DNA of 64,000 nt from CAYPHA01 sp964410215 (GTDB lineage: Bacteria > Calditrichota > Calditrichia > Calditrichales > CAYPHA01), in NCBI GenBank assembly GCA_964410215.1, contig CAYPHA010000021.1, forward strand, positions 1 to 64,000. The letters run 5' to 3'. Of this stretch, positions 44,294 to 52,957 are shown one piece after another (positions within the stretch are counted from its first letter, which is position 1; every line of letters starts with the position of its first letter). A model generated the notes under the pieces. The model saw only the letters and a program-made list of their open reading frames with translations, searched no databases and had not been told where the DNA came from. Made by a program: the position numbers and the translations under genes.

Positions 44294-45610
44294 ATGTCAA
44301 ACACAAACCGTGAACATCCGTATCGGTTCGAGACACTGCAGTTACACGCCGGTCAGGAACCGGATCCGGCAACCGGTGCCCGGGCCGTTCCGATATACCA
44401 GACCACGTCTTATGTTTTCAATGACGCCGACCATGCAGCCGCGTTATTTGATTTAAAGGAGTTCGGCAATATTTACACGCGGATTATGAATCCGACGACC
44501 GATGTCTTTGAAAAACGCATCGCCGCTCTGGAAGGCGGTGTCGCAGCGCTGGCAACCGCATCCGGTCAGGCAGCTCAGTTCCTGGCCCTCAGCACCATCG
44601 TAACGCAGGGTCAGAATATCGTTTCCTCAAAAAAACTGTATGGGGGAACCTATAACCAGTTCAAAGTTGCCTTTCCCCGACTCGGTATACATGTTAAGTT
44701 TACGGAAGAAGACACGATCGAGGCTTTTGAAAAACTGATCGATGAAAATACACGGGCCCTCTATATTGAAAGTCTGAGTAATCCGGAACTGATTATTCCG
44801 GATTTTGAAGGTCTTGCCAAACTGGCCCATGCACATGATATCCCCCTGGTTGTCGACAACACCTTCGGTGCCGGCGGATATCTGATCAAACCGCTGCAGT
44901 TCGGCGCCGATATCATTACCGCTTCGGCCACGAAGTGGATCGGCGGTCACGGTAATTCCATCGGCGGCGTCATCGTTGACAGCGGCCGGTTCAACTGGGG
45001 TAACGGGAAGTTCCCCGATTTCACGGAACCCAGCCCGGGATATCACGGTCTGAAATTCTGGGAGGTGTTCGGTGCGGATGGTCCTTTCGGAAATATCGCC
45101 TTCATCATCCGGGCACGGGTTGAAGGACTGCGTGACCTCGGGCCGGCCGTCAGCCCGTTCAACGCGTTCCTGTTTCTGCAGGGGCTGGAAACCCTGTCCC
45201 TCCGCGTGGAGCGTCACTGTCAGAATGCCCTGGCACTGGCCGAATGGCTGGAGAAACATCCGAAAGTAACCTGGGTATGGTATCCCGGACTGGAGGGTCA
45301 CCCCTCGCATAAACGTGCTGAAAAATATTTACGTAAGGGACATTACGGCTCCATGCTGGCTTTTGGGATCAAAGGCGGTAAGGAAGCCGGTAAAAAATTT
45401 GTAAACAGTGTCGAACTGGCCAGCCTGCTGGCCAATGTCGGCGACGCGAAAACCCTGGTGATACACCCTGCTTCCACGACGCATCAGCAGCTTTCGGAAA
45501 AGGAGCAGGCCGCATCCGGCGTTACACCGGATCAGGTCAGGGTTTCTGTCGGTATTGAACATATCGAAGATATCAAGGCCGATTTTGATCAGGCTTTGTC
45601 CGCTTTATAA
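44294..45610 (+). CDS. metY: O-acetylhomoserine sulfhydrylase (aminocarboxypropyltransferase)
   Basis: The 438-residue PLP enzyme makes homocysteine from O-acetylhomoserine and sulfide. It starts with RFETLQLHAGQEPD, typical of MetY, and has YTRIMNPTTDVFEKRI, LVVDNTFGAGGYL and the PLP lysine in SATKWIGGHG. An insertion after the lysine is normal for MetY and separates it from MetB/MetC. It is the first gene under the SAM-I riboswitch and stands 15 bp before metX, which makes its substrate. Confidence 0.96.
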   Translation: MSNTNREHPYRFETLQLHAGQEPDPATGARAVPIYQTTSYVFNDADHAAALFDLKEFGNIYTRIMNPTTDVFEKRIAALEGGVAALATASGQAAQFLALSTIVTQGQNIVSSKKLYGGTYNQFKVAFPRLGIHVKFTEEDTIEAFEKLIDENTRALYIESLSNPELIIPDFEGLAKLAHAHDIPLVVDNTFGAGGYLIKPLQFGADIITASATKWIGGHGNSIGGVIVDSGRFNWGNGKFPDFTEPSPGYHGLKFWEVFGADGPFGNIAFIIRARVEGLRDLGPAVSPFNAFLFLQGLETLSLRVERHCQNALALAEWLEKHPKVTWVWYPGLEGHPSHKRAEKYLRKGHYGSMLAFGIKGGKEAGKKFVNSVELASLLANVGDAKTLVIHPASTTHQQLSEKEQAASGVTPDQVRVSVGIEHIEDIKADFDQALSAL

Positions 45611-45625
45611 TATAACGGAGATTGT

Positions 45626-46759
45626 ATGTCGGAAGGTATCCGTTTTTTTTCACTGCCATCTGCTTCGCTGCCGCATGAACTGGAATGCGGCGTGAAGCTT
45701 TATGCCCTTGAAATTGCCTATGAAACGTATGGTCAGTTGAACCCGGAAGGGACCAATGCCGTATTGATATGCCATGCCCTGACCGGGGATGCCCATGCGG
45801 CCGGCCCCTTGAAACGAACGGAAGCGTTAATCCGGAAAGTACCGGCCTACAGGGCACTGAAACCGAAACAGCCCGGCTGGTGGGACGGTGCCATCGGTCC
45901 GGGCCGGGCCATCGACACCAACCGTTATTTCGTTGTCTGTTCAAACATCGCGGGAAGCTGCTATGGCACCTCCGGGCCGCTCAGTATCAATCCGGAAACC
46001 GGGAATCCCTACCATGACAACTTCCCGCAGGTTACCGTTCGGGATATGGTCCGTATTCAGTATGAATTAGTGAAAAACCTGGGTATTTCGGAAGTACATA
46101 GCGTCATCGGTGGTTCCCTCGGCGGCATGCAGGCCCTGGAATGGGCAGTGATGTATCCGGAGATGGTGCGCTCGATGATTTCCATAGCCACCAGCGCGCA
46201 ACATTCTCCCTGGGCCATTGCAATGAATCATGTTGCCCGTTCGGCTATCCTCAACGACCCGGAATACCGCGCGGGCAATTTCGATCCGGAAGCCATACGG
46301 GGACTCGGTGTAGCCCGGCAGATCGGTATGATTTCCTACCGGAGTGATGTCTCCTTTCTTGAAAAATTCAGAAGGGAGCGTTTAAAGGACAACGGCGCCT
46401 TTTTCGATCCCGGAAACCTCTTCCAGGTGGAAAGCTATCTCAATTACCAGGGGCAGAAACTGATGAAGCGTTTTGATCCCAACAGCTATATTCTGCTTTC
46501 ACGAGCTCTGGACCTGCACGATGTGGCGCGGGACCGTGGGCCGGTCGCCGGTGTACTGGATTCCATTAAAGCGAAAACACTCTGCATCGGCATTGACTCG
46601 GATGTACTTTATCCCGCTTGGGAACAAAAGGACATCGCATCGAAAATCAGCGGGTCCCTTTATTCTGAGATAAAATCCAGTGCCGGACACGACGCCTTTT
46701 TAATCGAATTTGACCAGTTGGAAGCGATAATTAAGCCGTTTCTGGCTTCTCTTTCATAA
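45626..46759 (+). CDS. metX: Homoserine O-acetyltransferase
   Basis: The 377-residue alpha/beta hydrolase-fold enzyme acetylates homoserine using acetyl-CoA. MetX signatures are AYETYGQLNPEGTNAVLICH, LTGDAHAAG, GWWDGAIGPGRAIDT, the nucleophile elbow GGSLGGMQALEW and the late His in SSAGHDAFLIE. It supplies O-acetylhomoserine to MetY. It lies 15 bp after metY and 12 bp before the aspartokinase gene. Confidence 0.96.
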   Translation: MSEGIRFFSLPSASLPHELECGVKLYALEIAYETYGQLNPEGTNAVLICHALTGDAHAAGPLKRTEALIRKVPAYRALKPKQPGWWDGAIGPGRAIDTNRYFVVCSNIAGSCYGTSGPLSINPETGNPYHDNFPQVTVRDMVRIQYELVKNLGISEVHSVIGGSLGGMQALEWAVMYPEMVRSMISIATSAQHSPWAIAMNHVARSAILNDPEYRAGNFDPEAIRGLGVARQIGMISYRSDVSFLEKFRRERLKDNGAFFDPGNLFQVESYLNYQGQKLMKRFDPNSYILLSRALDLHDVARDRGPVAGVLDSIKAKTLCIGIDSDVLYPAWEQKDIASKISGSLYSEIKSSAGHDAFLIEFDQLEAIIKPFLASLS

Positions 46760-46771
46760 ACGGAGTAAACA

Positions 46772-48166
46772 ATGATAGTCATGAAATTTGGTGGCAGTTC
46801 AATAAAAAACGCCACAGCCATCAGGAATGTATGTCAGATCATAAAAAAGGAAGTGAACCGCAAGCCGCTCATTGTCTTTTCAGCTTTCGGAGGTGTTACG
46901 GACCGGCTCATCGGGGCGGTTCAGCAGGCCATACACCAGCATGAGTCAAAAGCGGATGAGATGCTGCAATCACTTCATACCCACCATCTGGAAATCGTCA
47001 ACGATTTATTTCCCGAGCCAAATACACGGGAAAAGGTAACGAGAATGGTCGAAGAAGAGATGGAACGTCTGAAAATCCTGTTGAAGGCCGCCATAACGAT
47101 CCGCGTTCGTAACGGCGCATTGTCCCACGCCGTCATGTCGGTGGGAGAGCTGCTTTCCTCCAAAATTATCACCACGTATCTGGGCAGCCTGTCCCTCGCA
47201 ACCCGGTTCATCGATTCCCGGGATATCATCATTGTGGAGCAGAAGAAAGATGAATTTCTTCCCATCGTAGATCTGATTCAAAAGAAGGTCGAATCCTTTA
47301 TCGTTCCTCACAGCGAAGTCAACGATTGTCTGGTTTGTCCCGGTTTTATTGCATCGACCAGCGACGGTGAGCCCGCCACCCTGGGCAGGGACGGTTCCGA
47401 TTACACCGCTTCGCTGCTGGGTGCCGCGCTCAATGCCGGCGAAATCCAGATCTGGTCCGATGTGGACGGCATTCTCAGCGCTGATCCGTCCATCATCCCC
47501 TATGCCAGGCCGTTGAAGAACATGACCTTTGACGAAGCCTGCGAACTGGCCTATTTCGGCGCGCGGGTATTGCATCCGTCCACCATCCAGCCGGCCCTGG
47601 AAAAGGGTATTCTGGTCCGGGTGTTAAATTCCAATCTGCCGGAAGAACCGGGCACGCGCATTCTGGCCGAATCCGTTCATTCCGATACGGCACTGGTAAA
47701 ATCCATCGCCTACAAGGAATCCATTACCCTGCTTACAGTGGAATCGACCATGCTTTTATTATCACCAAAAATCATTGAGGCAATCTTTCTGGTGCTGACC
47801 CGCCATGGCAAGAAGGTTTTCGCCGTTTCCAAATCGGCCACAAAGTTATCCATAACCATCGAAAATATAGACGACCTGGACGAAATCGTTCGTGAAATTG
47901 AAGAGTTTGGCACGGTTCAGGTTGAGCGCAGCAAGGTGATCGTCAGCGTGGTCGGCGAGCGCATGAAGGGCCACCCCTCGATGCCATGGCAGATCCTTCA
48001 GTTACTGGACCGGGAAAACGTCCGCATCGAGCTGGTTTCCCAGTTCGCCAGCCAGATCAGCCTGACCTTCATTATCGACGAGACGGACATCGAGCGCACG
48101 GTAACCCTGCTGCACAAGACATTTATTGAGGCCGTTGCAAACCATCCCAGCCGGGAAGAACAGTAA
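46772..48166 (+). CDS. Aspartate kinase (monofunctional)
   Basis: The 464-residue kinase phosphorylates aspartate, the first step of the pathway. It has MKFGGSSIKNATAIRN, the family signature LGRDGSDYTASLLGAAL, and two ACT domains at the C-terminus (LTVESTMLLLSPKI; ALLHKTF-like TLLHKTFIEA) for feedback inhibition. No homoserine dehydrogenase is fused. Its position at the end of the riboswitch operon suggests an isozyme tuned to methionine need. Immediately after its stop the sequence turns into a decayed accessory region. Confidence 0.95.
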   Translation: MIVMKFGGSSIKNATAIRNVCQIIKKEVNRKPLIVFSAFGGVTDRLIGAVQQAIHQHESKADEMLQSLHTHHLEIVNDLFPEPNTREKVTRMVEEEMERLKILLKAAITIRVRNGALSHAVMSVGELLSSKIITTYLGSLSLATRFIDSRDIIIVEQKKDEFLPIVDLIQKKVESFIVPHSEVNDCLVCPGFIASTSDGEPATLGRDGSDYTASLLGAALNAGEIQIWSDVDGILSADPSIIPYARPLKNMTFDEACELAYFGARVLHPSTIQPALEKGILVRVLNSNLPEEPGTRILAESVHSDTALVKSIAYKESITLLTVESTMLLLSPKIIEAIFLVLTRHGKKVFAVSKSATKLSITIENIDDLDEIVREIEEFGTVQVERSKVIVSVVGERMKGHPSMPWQILQLLDRENVRIELVSQFASQISLTFIIDETDIERTVTLLHKTFIEAVANHPSREEQ

Positions 48167-48309
48167 ACGGGTATACCTCGGCATCTTCTTATACCGGATT
48201 TCAACAGATGAAGCAATTGCTTGTAATGTTCGGGCCGGCCCTTGTTTCGTATTATTTAAACGCACCCTGATAATTTCTTGTTTGAGTATTTTTGAATACC
48301 TAAATTCTT

Positions 48310-48419
48310 TAATATTTACCAAACTGCAGGCCGAACTAAAGGAACAGATGCTGGAAGAAGAACGGCTAAATGTGCGCATCCTTGAAAATCTGAAAAAGAT
48401 TGAGGTAAATAATGGCTAA
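48310..48419 (+). pseudogene. C-terminal remnant of a type I modification-methylase (HsdM-like) gene
   Basis: The last 36 codons read FTKLQAELKEQMLEEERL then NVRILENLKKIEVNNG, a helical tail like the C-terminus of HsdM proteins. No start or catalytic part is present; the frame upstream runs into unrelated sequence after the aspartokinase gene. It overlaps the KilA-N start by 8 nt, the usual coupled layout when hsdM is followed by a KilA-N gene. The assignment rests on a short tail and is tentative. Confidence 0.4.
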
Positions 48420-49230
48420 ATTAAATGTGTTGGGCACCGAGATTACCTGGTATAAACAAAAGGAAGAGGATTATATCAGTCTAACCGACATGGTTCGCAA
48501 TATTGAGAATGGCCCATCACTTATTGAAAAATGGCTCAGAAACAAAAATACGATTGAGTTTTTAGGGATATGGGAAGAAATCAACAATCCGGATTTTAAT
48601 TCCCCCGAATTCGAGGGAATTAAAAATCAGGCCGGATTAAACCGCTTCATTCTTTCCGTTAAACAATGGACAGAAAAGACAAAATCAATTGGTTTAATTG
48701 CCAGAGCCGGACGATACGGTGGAACATATGCCCATAAGGATATTGCTTTTGAGTTTGCCGCCTGGATTTCACCACAATTTAAATTATACCTGATTAAAGA
48801 ATTTCAGCGTTTAAAGGATGAAGAATTAAAGCAGCTCGGCTGGGATATCCGCCGGAATTTAGCGAAAATCAACTACCGCATTCATACCGGCGCCATAAAA
48901 GAGCATCTCATTCCCCCGCATTTAAATAAGCAGCAGATCAACCTGGTTTACGCTACAGAAGCCGATGTGCTCAATATGGCCCTGTTTGGTAAAACTGCGG
49001 CACAATGGCGTGAGGAAAATCCCGGTGAAAAGGGCAATATTCGTGATTTGGCCAACGCCGCGCAACTTGTCTGCCTGGCGAATATGGAAAATTTAAACGC
49101 CCTGTTTATCAGCGAAGGTATGGACCAGCATGAGCGCCTGATAAAACTGAACGCCATTGCCATTCAGCAGATGCAGGTATTGCTTGGCAGCGATAGCATG
49201 AATCAACTGGGGGATGATAAAGATGTCTGA
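48412..49230 (+). CDS. KilA-N domain protein
   Basis: This 272-residue protein has an N-terminal KilA-N/APSES-like DNA-binding domain: YISLTDMVRNIENGPSLIEK, WLRNKNTIEFLGIWEEI, ARAGRYGGTYAHKDIAFEFA and AAWISPQFKLYLIKEFQRL. The C-terminal helical part (YATEADVLNMALFGKTAAQW) is common among KilA-N proteins found in type I restriction operons of FCB bacteria. Its function there is not established. It is intact although the neighbouring methylase is lost and no HsdS follows. Confidence 0.85.
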   Translation: MAKLNVLGTEITWYKQKEEDYISLTDMVRNIENGPSLIEKWLRNKNTIEFLGIWEEINNPDFNSPEFEGIKNQAGLNRFILSVKQWTEKTKSIGLIARAGRYGGTYAHKDIAFEFAAWISPQFKLYLIKEFQRLKDEELKQLGWDIRRNLAKINYRIHTGAIKEHLIPPHLNKQQINLVYATEADVLNMALFGKTAAQWREENPGEKGNIRDLANAAQLVCLANMENLNALFISEGMDQHERLIKLNAIAIQQMQVLLGSDSMNQLGDDKDV

Positions 49231-49271
49231 AGGGGTATTTGCAGAGTATTTACAACAATTTTTCAGGCAAT

Positions 49272-49300
49272 CCGGTTGTTGAGCCTGTCGAAACAACCGG
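49272..49300 (+). repeat. REP-like hairpin, unit 1
   Basis: CCGGTTGTT and AACAACCGG form a perfect 9-bp stem around the 11-nt loop GAGCCTGTCGA. The loop is the exact complement of the loop of unit 2. The core GAGCCTGTCGA is, from memory, a widely dispersed REP-type motif in bacteria. No T-run follows, so it is not a plain terminator. Confidence 0.75.
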
Positions 49301-49325
49301 TAAACTCAGCGATCTCACGGTCTTC

Positions 49326-49354
49326 CCGGTCTCTTCGACAGGCTCAGAGACCGG
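49326..49354 (-). repeat. REP-like hairpin, unit 2 (inverted)
   Basis: CCGGTCTCT and AGAGACCGG form a perfect 9-bp stem around TCGACAGGCTC, the reverse complement of the loop of unit 1. It has the same 29-bp size as unit 1 and opposite orientation, 25 bp away. The stems share only the terminal CCGG/CCGGT part, which points to independent compensatory change. The pair resembles REPIN or BIME units. Confidence 0.75.
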
Positions 49355-49389
49355 AAGCAAATGGATCGTATTAACTCTTTTCGAAGATA

Positions 49390-49622
49390 ATGAGTAAAGG
49401 TTATATGTACATTCTGGAGTGCGCCGATGGCAGCTACTACACCGGCAGCACCAAAGATCTGGAAAAAGATTTTGGGAACACCAGAATGCTGAAGGGGCTA
49501 ACTACACCAGGAAACGCTTACCGGTGAAAATGGTTTACTACGAAGAATACAATCGGTTTGATGAAACCTTTTATCGTGAAAAACAGGTACAGGGAATGGG
49601 ATCCATTTCCTTTTTTATTTAA
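49390..49622 (+). pseudogene. Frameshifted GIY-YIG endonuclease gene
   Basis: From the ATG at 49390 the frame reads YMYILECADGSYYTGSTKDL, the GIY-YIG core. It then goes out of frame near 49455, where an A-rich GAAAAAG run seems to have lost one base. The continuation RFWEHQNAEGANYTRKR then LPVKMVYYEEYNRFDETFYR lies in the next frame. The C-terminus after REKQVQG is also shortened. The family (UPF0213/YhbQ-like, 80-100 residues) is small and widely mobile. A sequencing error cannot be excluded for the single-base change. Confidence 0.8.
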
Positions 49623-49830
49623 CCTCCTCATCAACGCGCTCCAGGATATCACCAGGTTGACAATCTAAAGCCAGACAAATGGCGTCTAATGTCGAAAAGC
49701 GAATGGCTTTAACTTTACCCTGTTTTAAAATGGACAAATTTACGGTTGATACGCCAACTGTTTCTGAGAGTTCTTTTAATTTCATTTTTCGTTTCGCCAA
49801 CATGACATCCAAGTTTACTACGATAGCCAT
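49615..49830 (-). CDS. Small XRE/Cro-type HTH regulator (YozG-like)
   Basis: The 71-residue single-domain repressor-like protein reads VNLDVMLAKRKMKLKELSE, VGVSTVNLSILKQGKVKAI and LDAICLALDCQPGDILE. Such minimal regulators usually stand beside a membrane-protein gene and control it. Here the gene follows by 19 bp a two-helix membrane-protein gene on the same strand. Its last bases overlap the end of the GIY-YIG pseudogene on the other strand. Confidence 0.92.
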   Translation of the reverse strand: MAIVVNLDVMLAKRKMKLKELSETVGVSTVNLSILKQGKVKAIRFSTLDAICLALDCQPGDILERVDEEVK

Positions 49831-49849
49831 AATTCTATACTTTCCGTGT

Positions 49850-50383
49850 TTAGATTGTCAATGAACGGTCAATTTCATTTAATAAGTCGTCATAATTTTT
49901 CTCGTTTTTTCCCCAGGAGAATATCTGGAACAGCGTTACGGAGCAGAATTTCATGATTGTTTCATTTCCAACCGACTCAAAACGTATATACAGGTTCTCA
50001 CCCCAGGATTTAAAAGAGATACTGGTAATGGCCAAAATTTCAAAGGTATCATTATTAGCTTCGACTAACTTAAATTTTGAATGAGTGATAACCTCTATGA
50101 TTTTTTCGAACATCAATTCTTTAGGGATATCAAACGTCTTCTCTGAACATACCTTGGAGGTAAGCAGATTAATGGGACTGGTAAAATACGTTCTGAAAGT
50201 AAGTGATTTTCTGATAATCAAATTCACAATAAAAAACCCCGGAATAAAAAATATGGAAATCATTAAACCAGGATTTTCAGGTTCTAACATATATCCGCTG
50301 TACACGGGAATAAGAAACATTATTAAGATAATAAACCAAATCTTAATGTCTTTTATTGTTGGCTTGTGTTTGATATATTTCAT
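49850..50383 (-). CDS. Two-helix membrane protein of unknown function
   Basis: The 177-residue protein starts at the ATG at 50383, which follows AAAGGACATTGT; the ATG at 50398 has no such site. Two membrane helices (IWFIILIMFLIPVYSGYM, PGLMISIFFIPGFFIVNL) precede a soluble C-terminal domain of about 110 residues (FEILAITSISFKSWGENLYI). I do not recognise the family. It is AT-rich compared with its neighbours and paired with the HTH gene. The 190 bp upstream are also very AT-rich and hold no gene. Confidence 0.65.
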   Translation of the reverse strand: MKYIKHKPTIKDIKIWFIILIMFLIPVYSGYMLEPENPGLMISIFFIPGFFIVNLIIRKSLTFRTYFTSPINLLTSKVCSEKTFDIPKELMFEKIIEVITHSKFKLVEANNDTFEILAITSISFKSWGENLYIRFESVGNETIMKFCSVTLFQIFSWGKNEKNYDDLLNEIDRSLTI

Positions 50384-50592
50384 ACAATGTCCTTTCATTT
50401 TAGAGTAAGTTGGATATATTTCATTAAATAGTGTTTAATGTTGGGAACAATATAAAAAACAAAACAATGTATATCAATTATTAATTAATGTTTATCATTA
50501 ATTAATTTATGTTTTCTACATAACAAAAATAACTAATCACAACAATCGGTCATATTCGTGAAGGTTGGCAACCAGACCGCCGGAGTATGAAG

Positions 50593-52941
50593 ATGAAAAA
50601 GATTGCATTTATTTTAGCTGCTTTAATGTGTGTTGCAGGCAGTAGCAATACGGGAGTAAAAAGCATATTACATTATGTCGACCCTGATATCGGTACAACC
50701 CATTGCCGCTGGTTTTTTTATACACCGGCAGCATTGCCTTTTGGAATGGCAAAGTTAGCTCCGAATACCGATGCCCATATCGGTAGCCCGGGCGGCTGGG
50801 AAGCCAATGGCTATGATTACCGGCATAACACGTTGGAAGGATTTGCCCATCTCCATGAATTTCAAATCGGTGGTTTTGCATGGATGCCGATGACCGGTGC
50901 AATTAAAACAATACCCGGCGCTCTGGAAAATCCTGAAGAGGGTTTCAGAAGTCATTTCAGACATGAAACGGAAAGAAGTAAACCCGGTTACTATACCGTG
51001 CAATTAGATGATTATAGTATAAAAGTCGAATTAACGGCTACAAAAAGGGTCGGGTATCAAAGATATACCTTTCCGGAGGCAAAAGAATCTCATATTATTT
51101 TAAACGTGGGACTGCGACAGGGGGAAAGTGGAAAAGTAATCGATGCCTATGTAACGCAGGTTTCAGTAAATGAATTTGAAGGATGGGTAATGTATGACGC
51201 TATTTATGCGAAAAGTGATGTGCAAGAATTGGGTTCAGCCCCGATGAAACATTATTTCAATGCCGTTGTGACTGAAACACCGGATGCCGTGCATGCCTTT
51301 AATGGTAAAAAAATACATACCGGAAAATCACAGGCTGAAGGTAAAGGTGCCGGTTTATATCTAACCTATTTTAACACCAAGGCAAATACAAAAATAACCG
51401 TAAAAACCGGCTTATCATACACCTCACTTAACCATGCCCGTTTAAACCGGATCGAGGAGTCGAAAGATAAAGGCTTTGATCAGGTAAAAAACGAAGCCTT
51501 TGCCATATGGGAAAAAGAATTATCACGTATTTACATTGAAGATGAAAACGAAGAGAACCTGACAAAATTCTATACAGGACTGTTCCATGCATTACTGGGC
51601 CGTGGCATAGCGAATGATATTAATGGCGCCTACCCTAAAGCGGACGGTACCATCGGCTATTTACCCATGAAAACCCTGGATACCCCTGAATTTAATTTCT
51701 TAAATACCGATGCGATCTGGGGTGCATTCTGGAATTTAACACAATTATGGGCTTTGGCTTATCCGGAAGTTTACAGAGATTTTGTGAATACGCATGTAAC
51801 TGTTTTTAAAGACCGTGGCTGGTTTAGCGATGGCATTGCGAACAGTCGTTTTACTTCGGGTGTCGGGACCAATTTTATCGGATTAACTTCATGGGCGGCA
51901 TATAATACCGGCATTCCCGGTATTGATCCGGAATTAGTGTATCAGGGATTGAAAAAAGATGTACTGCAAACCGAAAACCGTAACAGGGGAAGTGGTAAAC
52001 TGGATAACTGGTCATTTGTGAAAGATGGTTATGTGCATTTTCTGAATGTTCATGGCTGGGGCACCATATATCACGGTAGTTATTTTAGTGCATCGCATAC
52101 GTTGGAGTATGCGTTCAGTGCCTATGCGGCTGCCCGAATGGCAGAAAGACTGGGTAAAACGGAAGATATCGAGACATTTAACGCATTGGCAAATGGCTGG
52201 AAAAATCTATGGCATGATTCATTGAAATTTATTGTTCCGAAAAATGCTTATGGAGAATGGATCCCGGATTTTAATCCTCAGCAGGGGTGGCGGGGTTTTC
52301 AGGAAGGGAATTCCTATCAGTATACGTTTTATGTGCCTCATGATGTTGAGACGTTAATTCAAAAAATGGGCCGCGATGTATTTAATACCCGACTGGATTC
52401 CATTTTTGTATGGTCCCGCGAATCAGGTTTTGGAAGCGGTAAAACAATCCATGCCTTTGGCGGTGTAAAAAACTTTTACAACCACGGAAATCAGCCCTCT
52501 TTGCACATGTCCTTCCTGTTTAACCACAGCGACGCTCCATGGCTGACTCAAAAATGGAGCCGTTTAATTTGCAATGAATTCTACGGTACGGAACGGATTC
52601 ATGGATATGGTTATGGTCAGGATGAGGATCAGGGCCAGTTGGGTGCCTGGTATGTGATTGCTTCCATGGGGCTGTTCGATGTTGCGGGTTTTACGGAACC
52701 GACACCAAATATTCAATTCGGTTCCCCGTTGTATAAAGAAACCCGCATCGATTTAGCAAATGGTGAACAACTGATCATTCGCACCATTAATAATTCCGAA
52801 GAGAATAAATATGTACAGTCATGCACATGGGACGGGCAGGAATATAAAAAGAATAACATCGCCTTCGATATTTTGTCAAAAGGCGGAGAGCTTGTTTTTA
52901 AAATGGGCCGTGAACCCAATAAAGAATGGGGGAAAAAATAA
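50593..52941 (+). CDS. GH92-family alpha-mannosidase-like glycoside hydrolase
   Basis: The 782-residue exported enzyme has a short signal peptide (AFILAALMCVAGSS). GH92 marks are YVDPDIGTTHCRWFFYTPAA, PFGMAKLAPNTD, NGYDYRHNTLEGFAHLHEF, DAIWGAFWNLTQLW and YGYGQDEDQGQLGAWYV, near the Ca2+ and catalytic acid site. Family members are exo-acting, Ca-dependent mannosidases. Substitutions in the N-terminal His motif, where others have HLSGTG, suggest a different linkage or sugar. The start is set at the second ATG, seven bases after GGAG. No transporter or regulator is alongside. Confidence 0.92.
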   Translation: MKKIAFILAALMCVAGSSNTGVKSILHYVDPDIGTTHCRWFFYTPAALPFGMAKLAPNTDAHIGSPGGWEANGYDYRHNTLEGFAHLHEFQIGGFAWMPMTGAIKTIPGALENPEEGFRSHFRHETERSKPGYYTVQLDDYSIKVELTATKRVGYQRYTFPEAKESHIILNVGLRQGESGKVIDAYVTQVSVNEFEGWVMYDAIYAKSDVQELGSAPMKHYFNAVVTETPDAVHAFNGKKIHTGKSQAEGKGAGLYLTYFNTKANTKITVKTGLSYTSLNHARLNRIEESKDKGFDQVKNEAFAIWEKELSRIYIEDENEENLTKFYTGLFHALLGRGIANDINGAYPKADGTIGYLPMKTLDTPEFNFLNTDAIWGAFWNLTQLWALAYPEVYRDFVNTHVTVFKDRGWFSDGIANSRFTSGVGTNFIGLTSWAAYNTGIPGIDPELVYQGLKKDVLQTENRNRGSGKLDNWSFVKDGYVHFLNVHGWGTIYHGSYFSASHTLEYAFSAYAAARMAERLGKTEDIETFNALANGWKNLWHDSLKFIVPKNAYGEWIPDFNPQQGWRGFQEGNSYQYTFYVPHDVETLIQKMGRDVFNTRLDSIFVWSRESGFGSGKTIHAFGGVKNFYNHGNQPSLHMSFLFNHSDAPWLTQKWSRLICNEFYGTERIHGYGYGQDEDQGQLGAWYVIASMGLFDVAGFTEPTPNIQFGSPLYKETRIDLANGEQLIIRTINNSEENKYVQSCTWDGQEYKKNNIAFDILSKGGELVFKMGREPNKEWGKK

Positions 52942-52957
52942 AAAGAGGAGAAACACA

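Noticed and set aside
48126..48310. Upstream extension of the frame ending in the HsdM-like tail
   Set aside because: It starts inside the aspartokinase gene in another frame and its residues resemble no methylase; only the last 36 codons look like a gene remnant.
49272..49354. Hairpins considered as transcription terminators
   Set aside because: No T-run follows either hairpin in either direction, and the complementary loops fit a REP-type element better.
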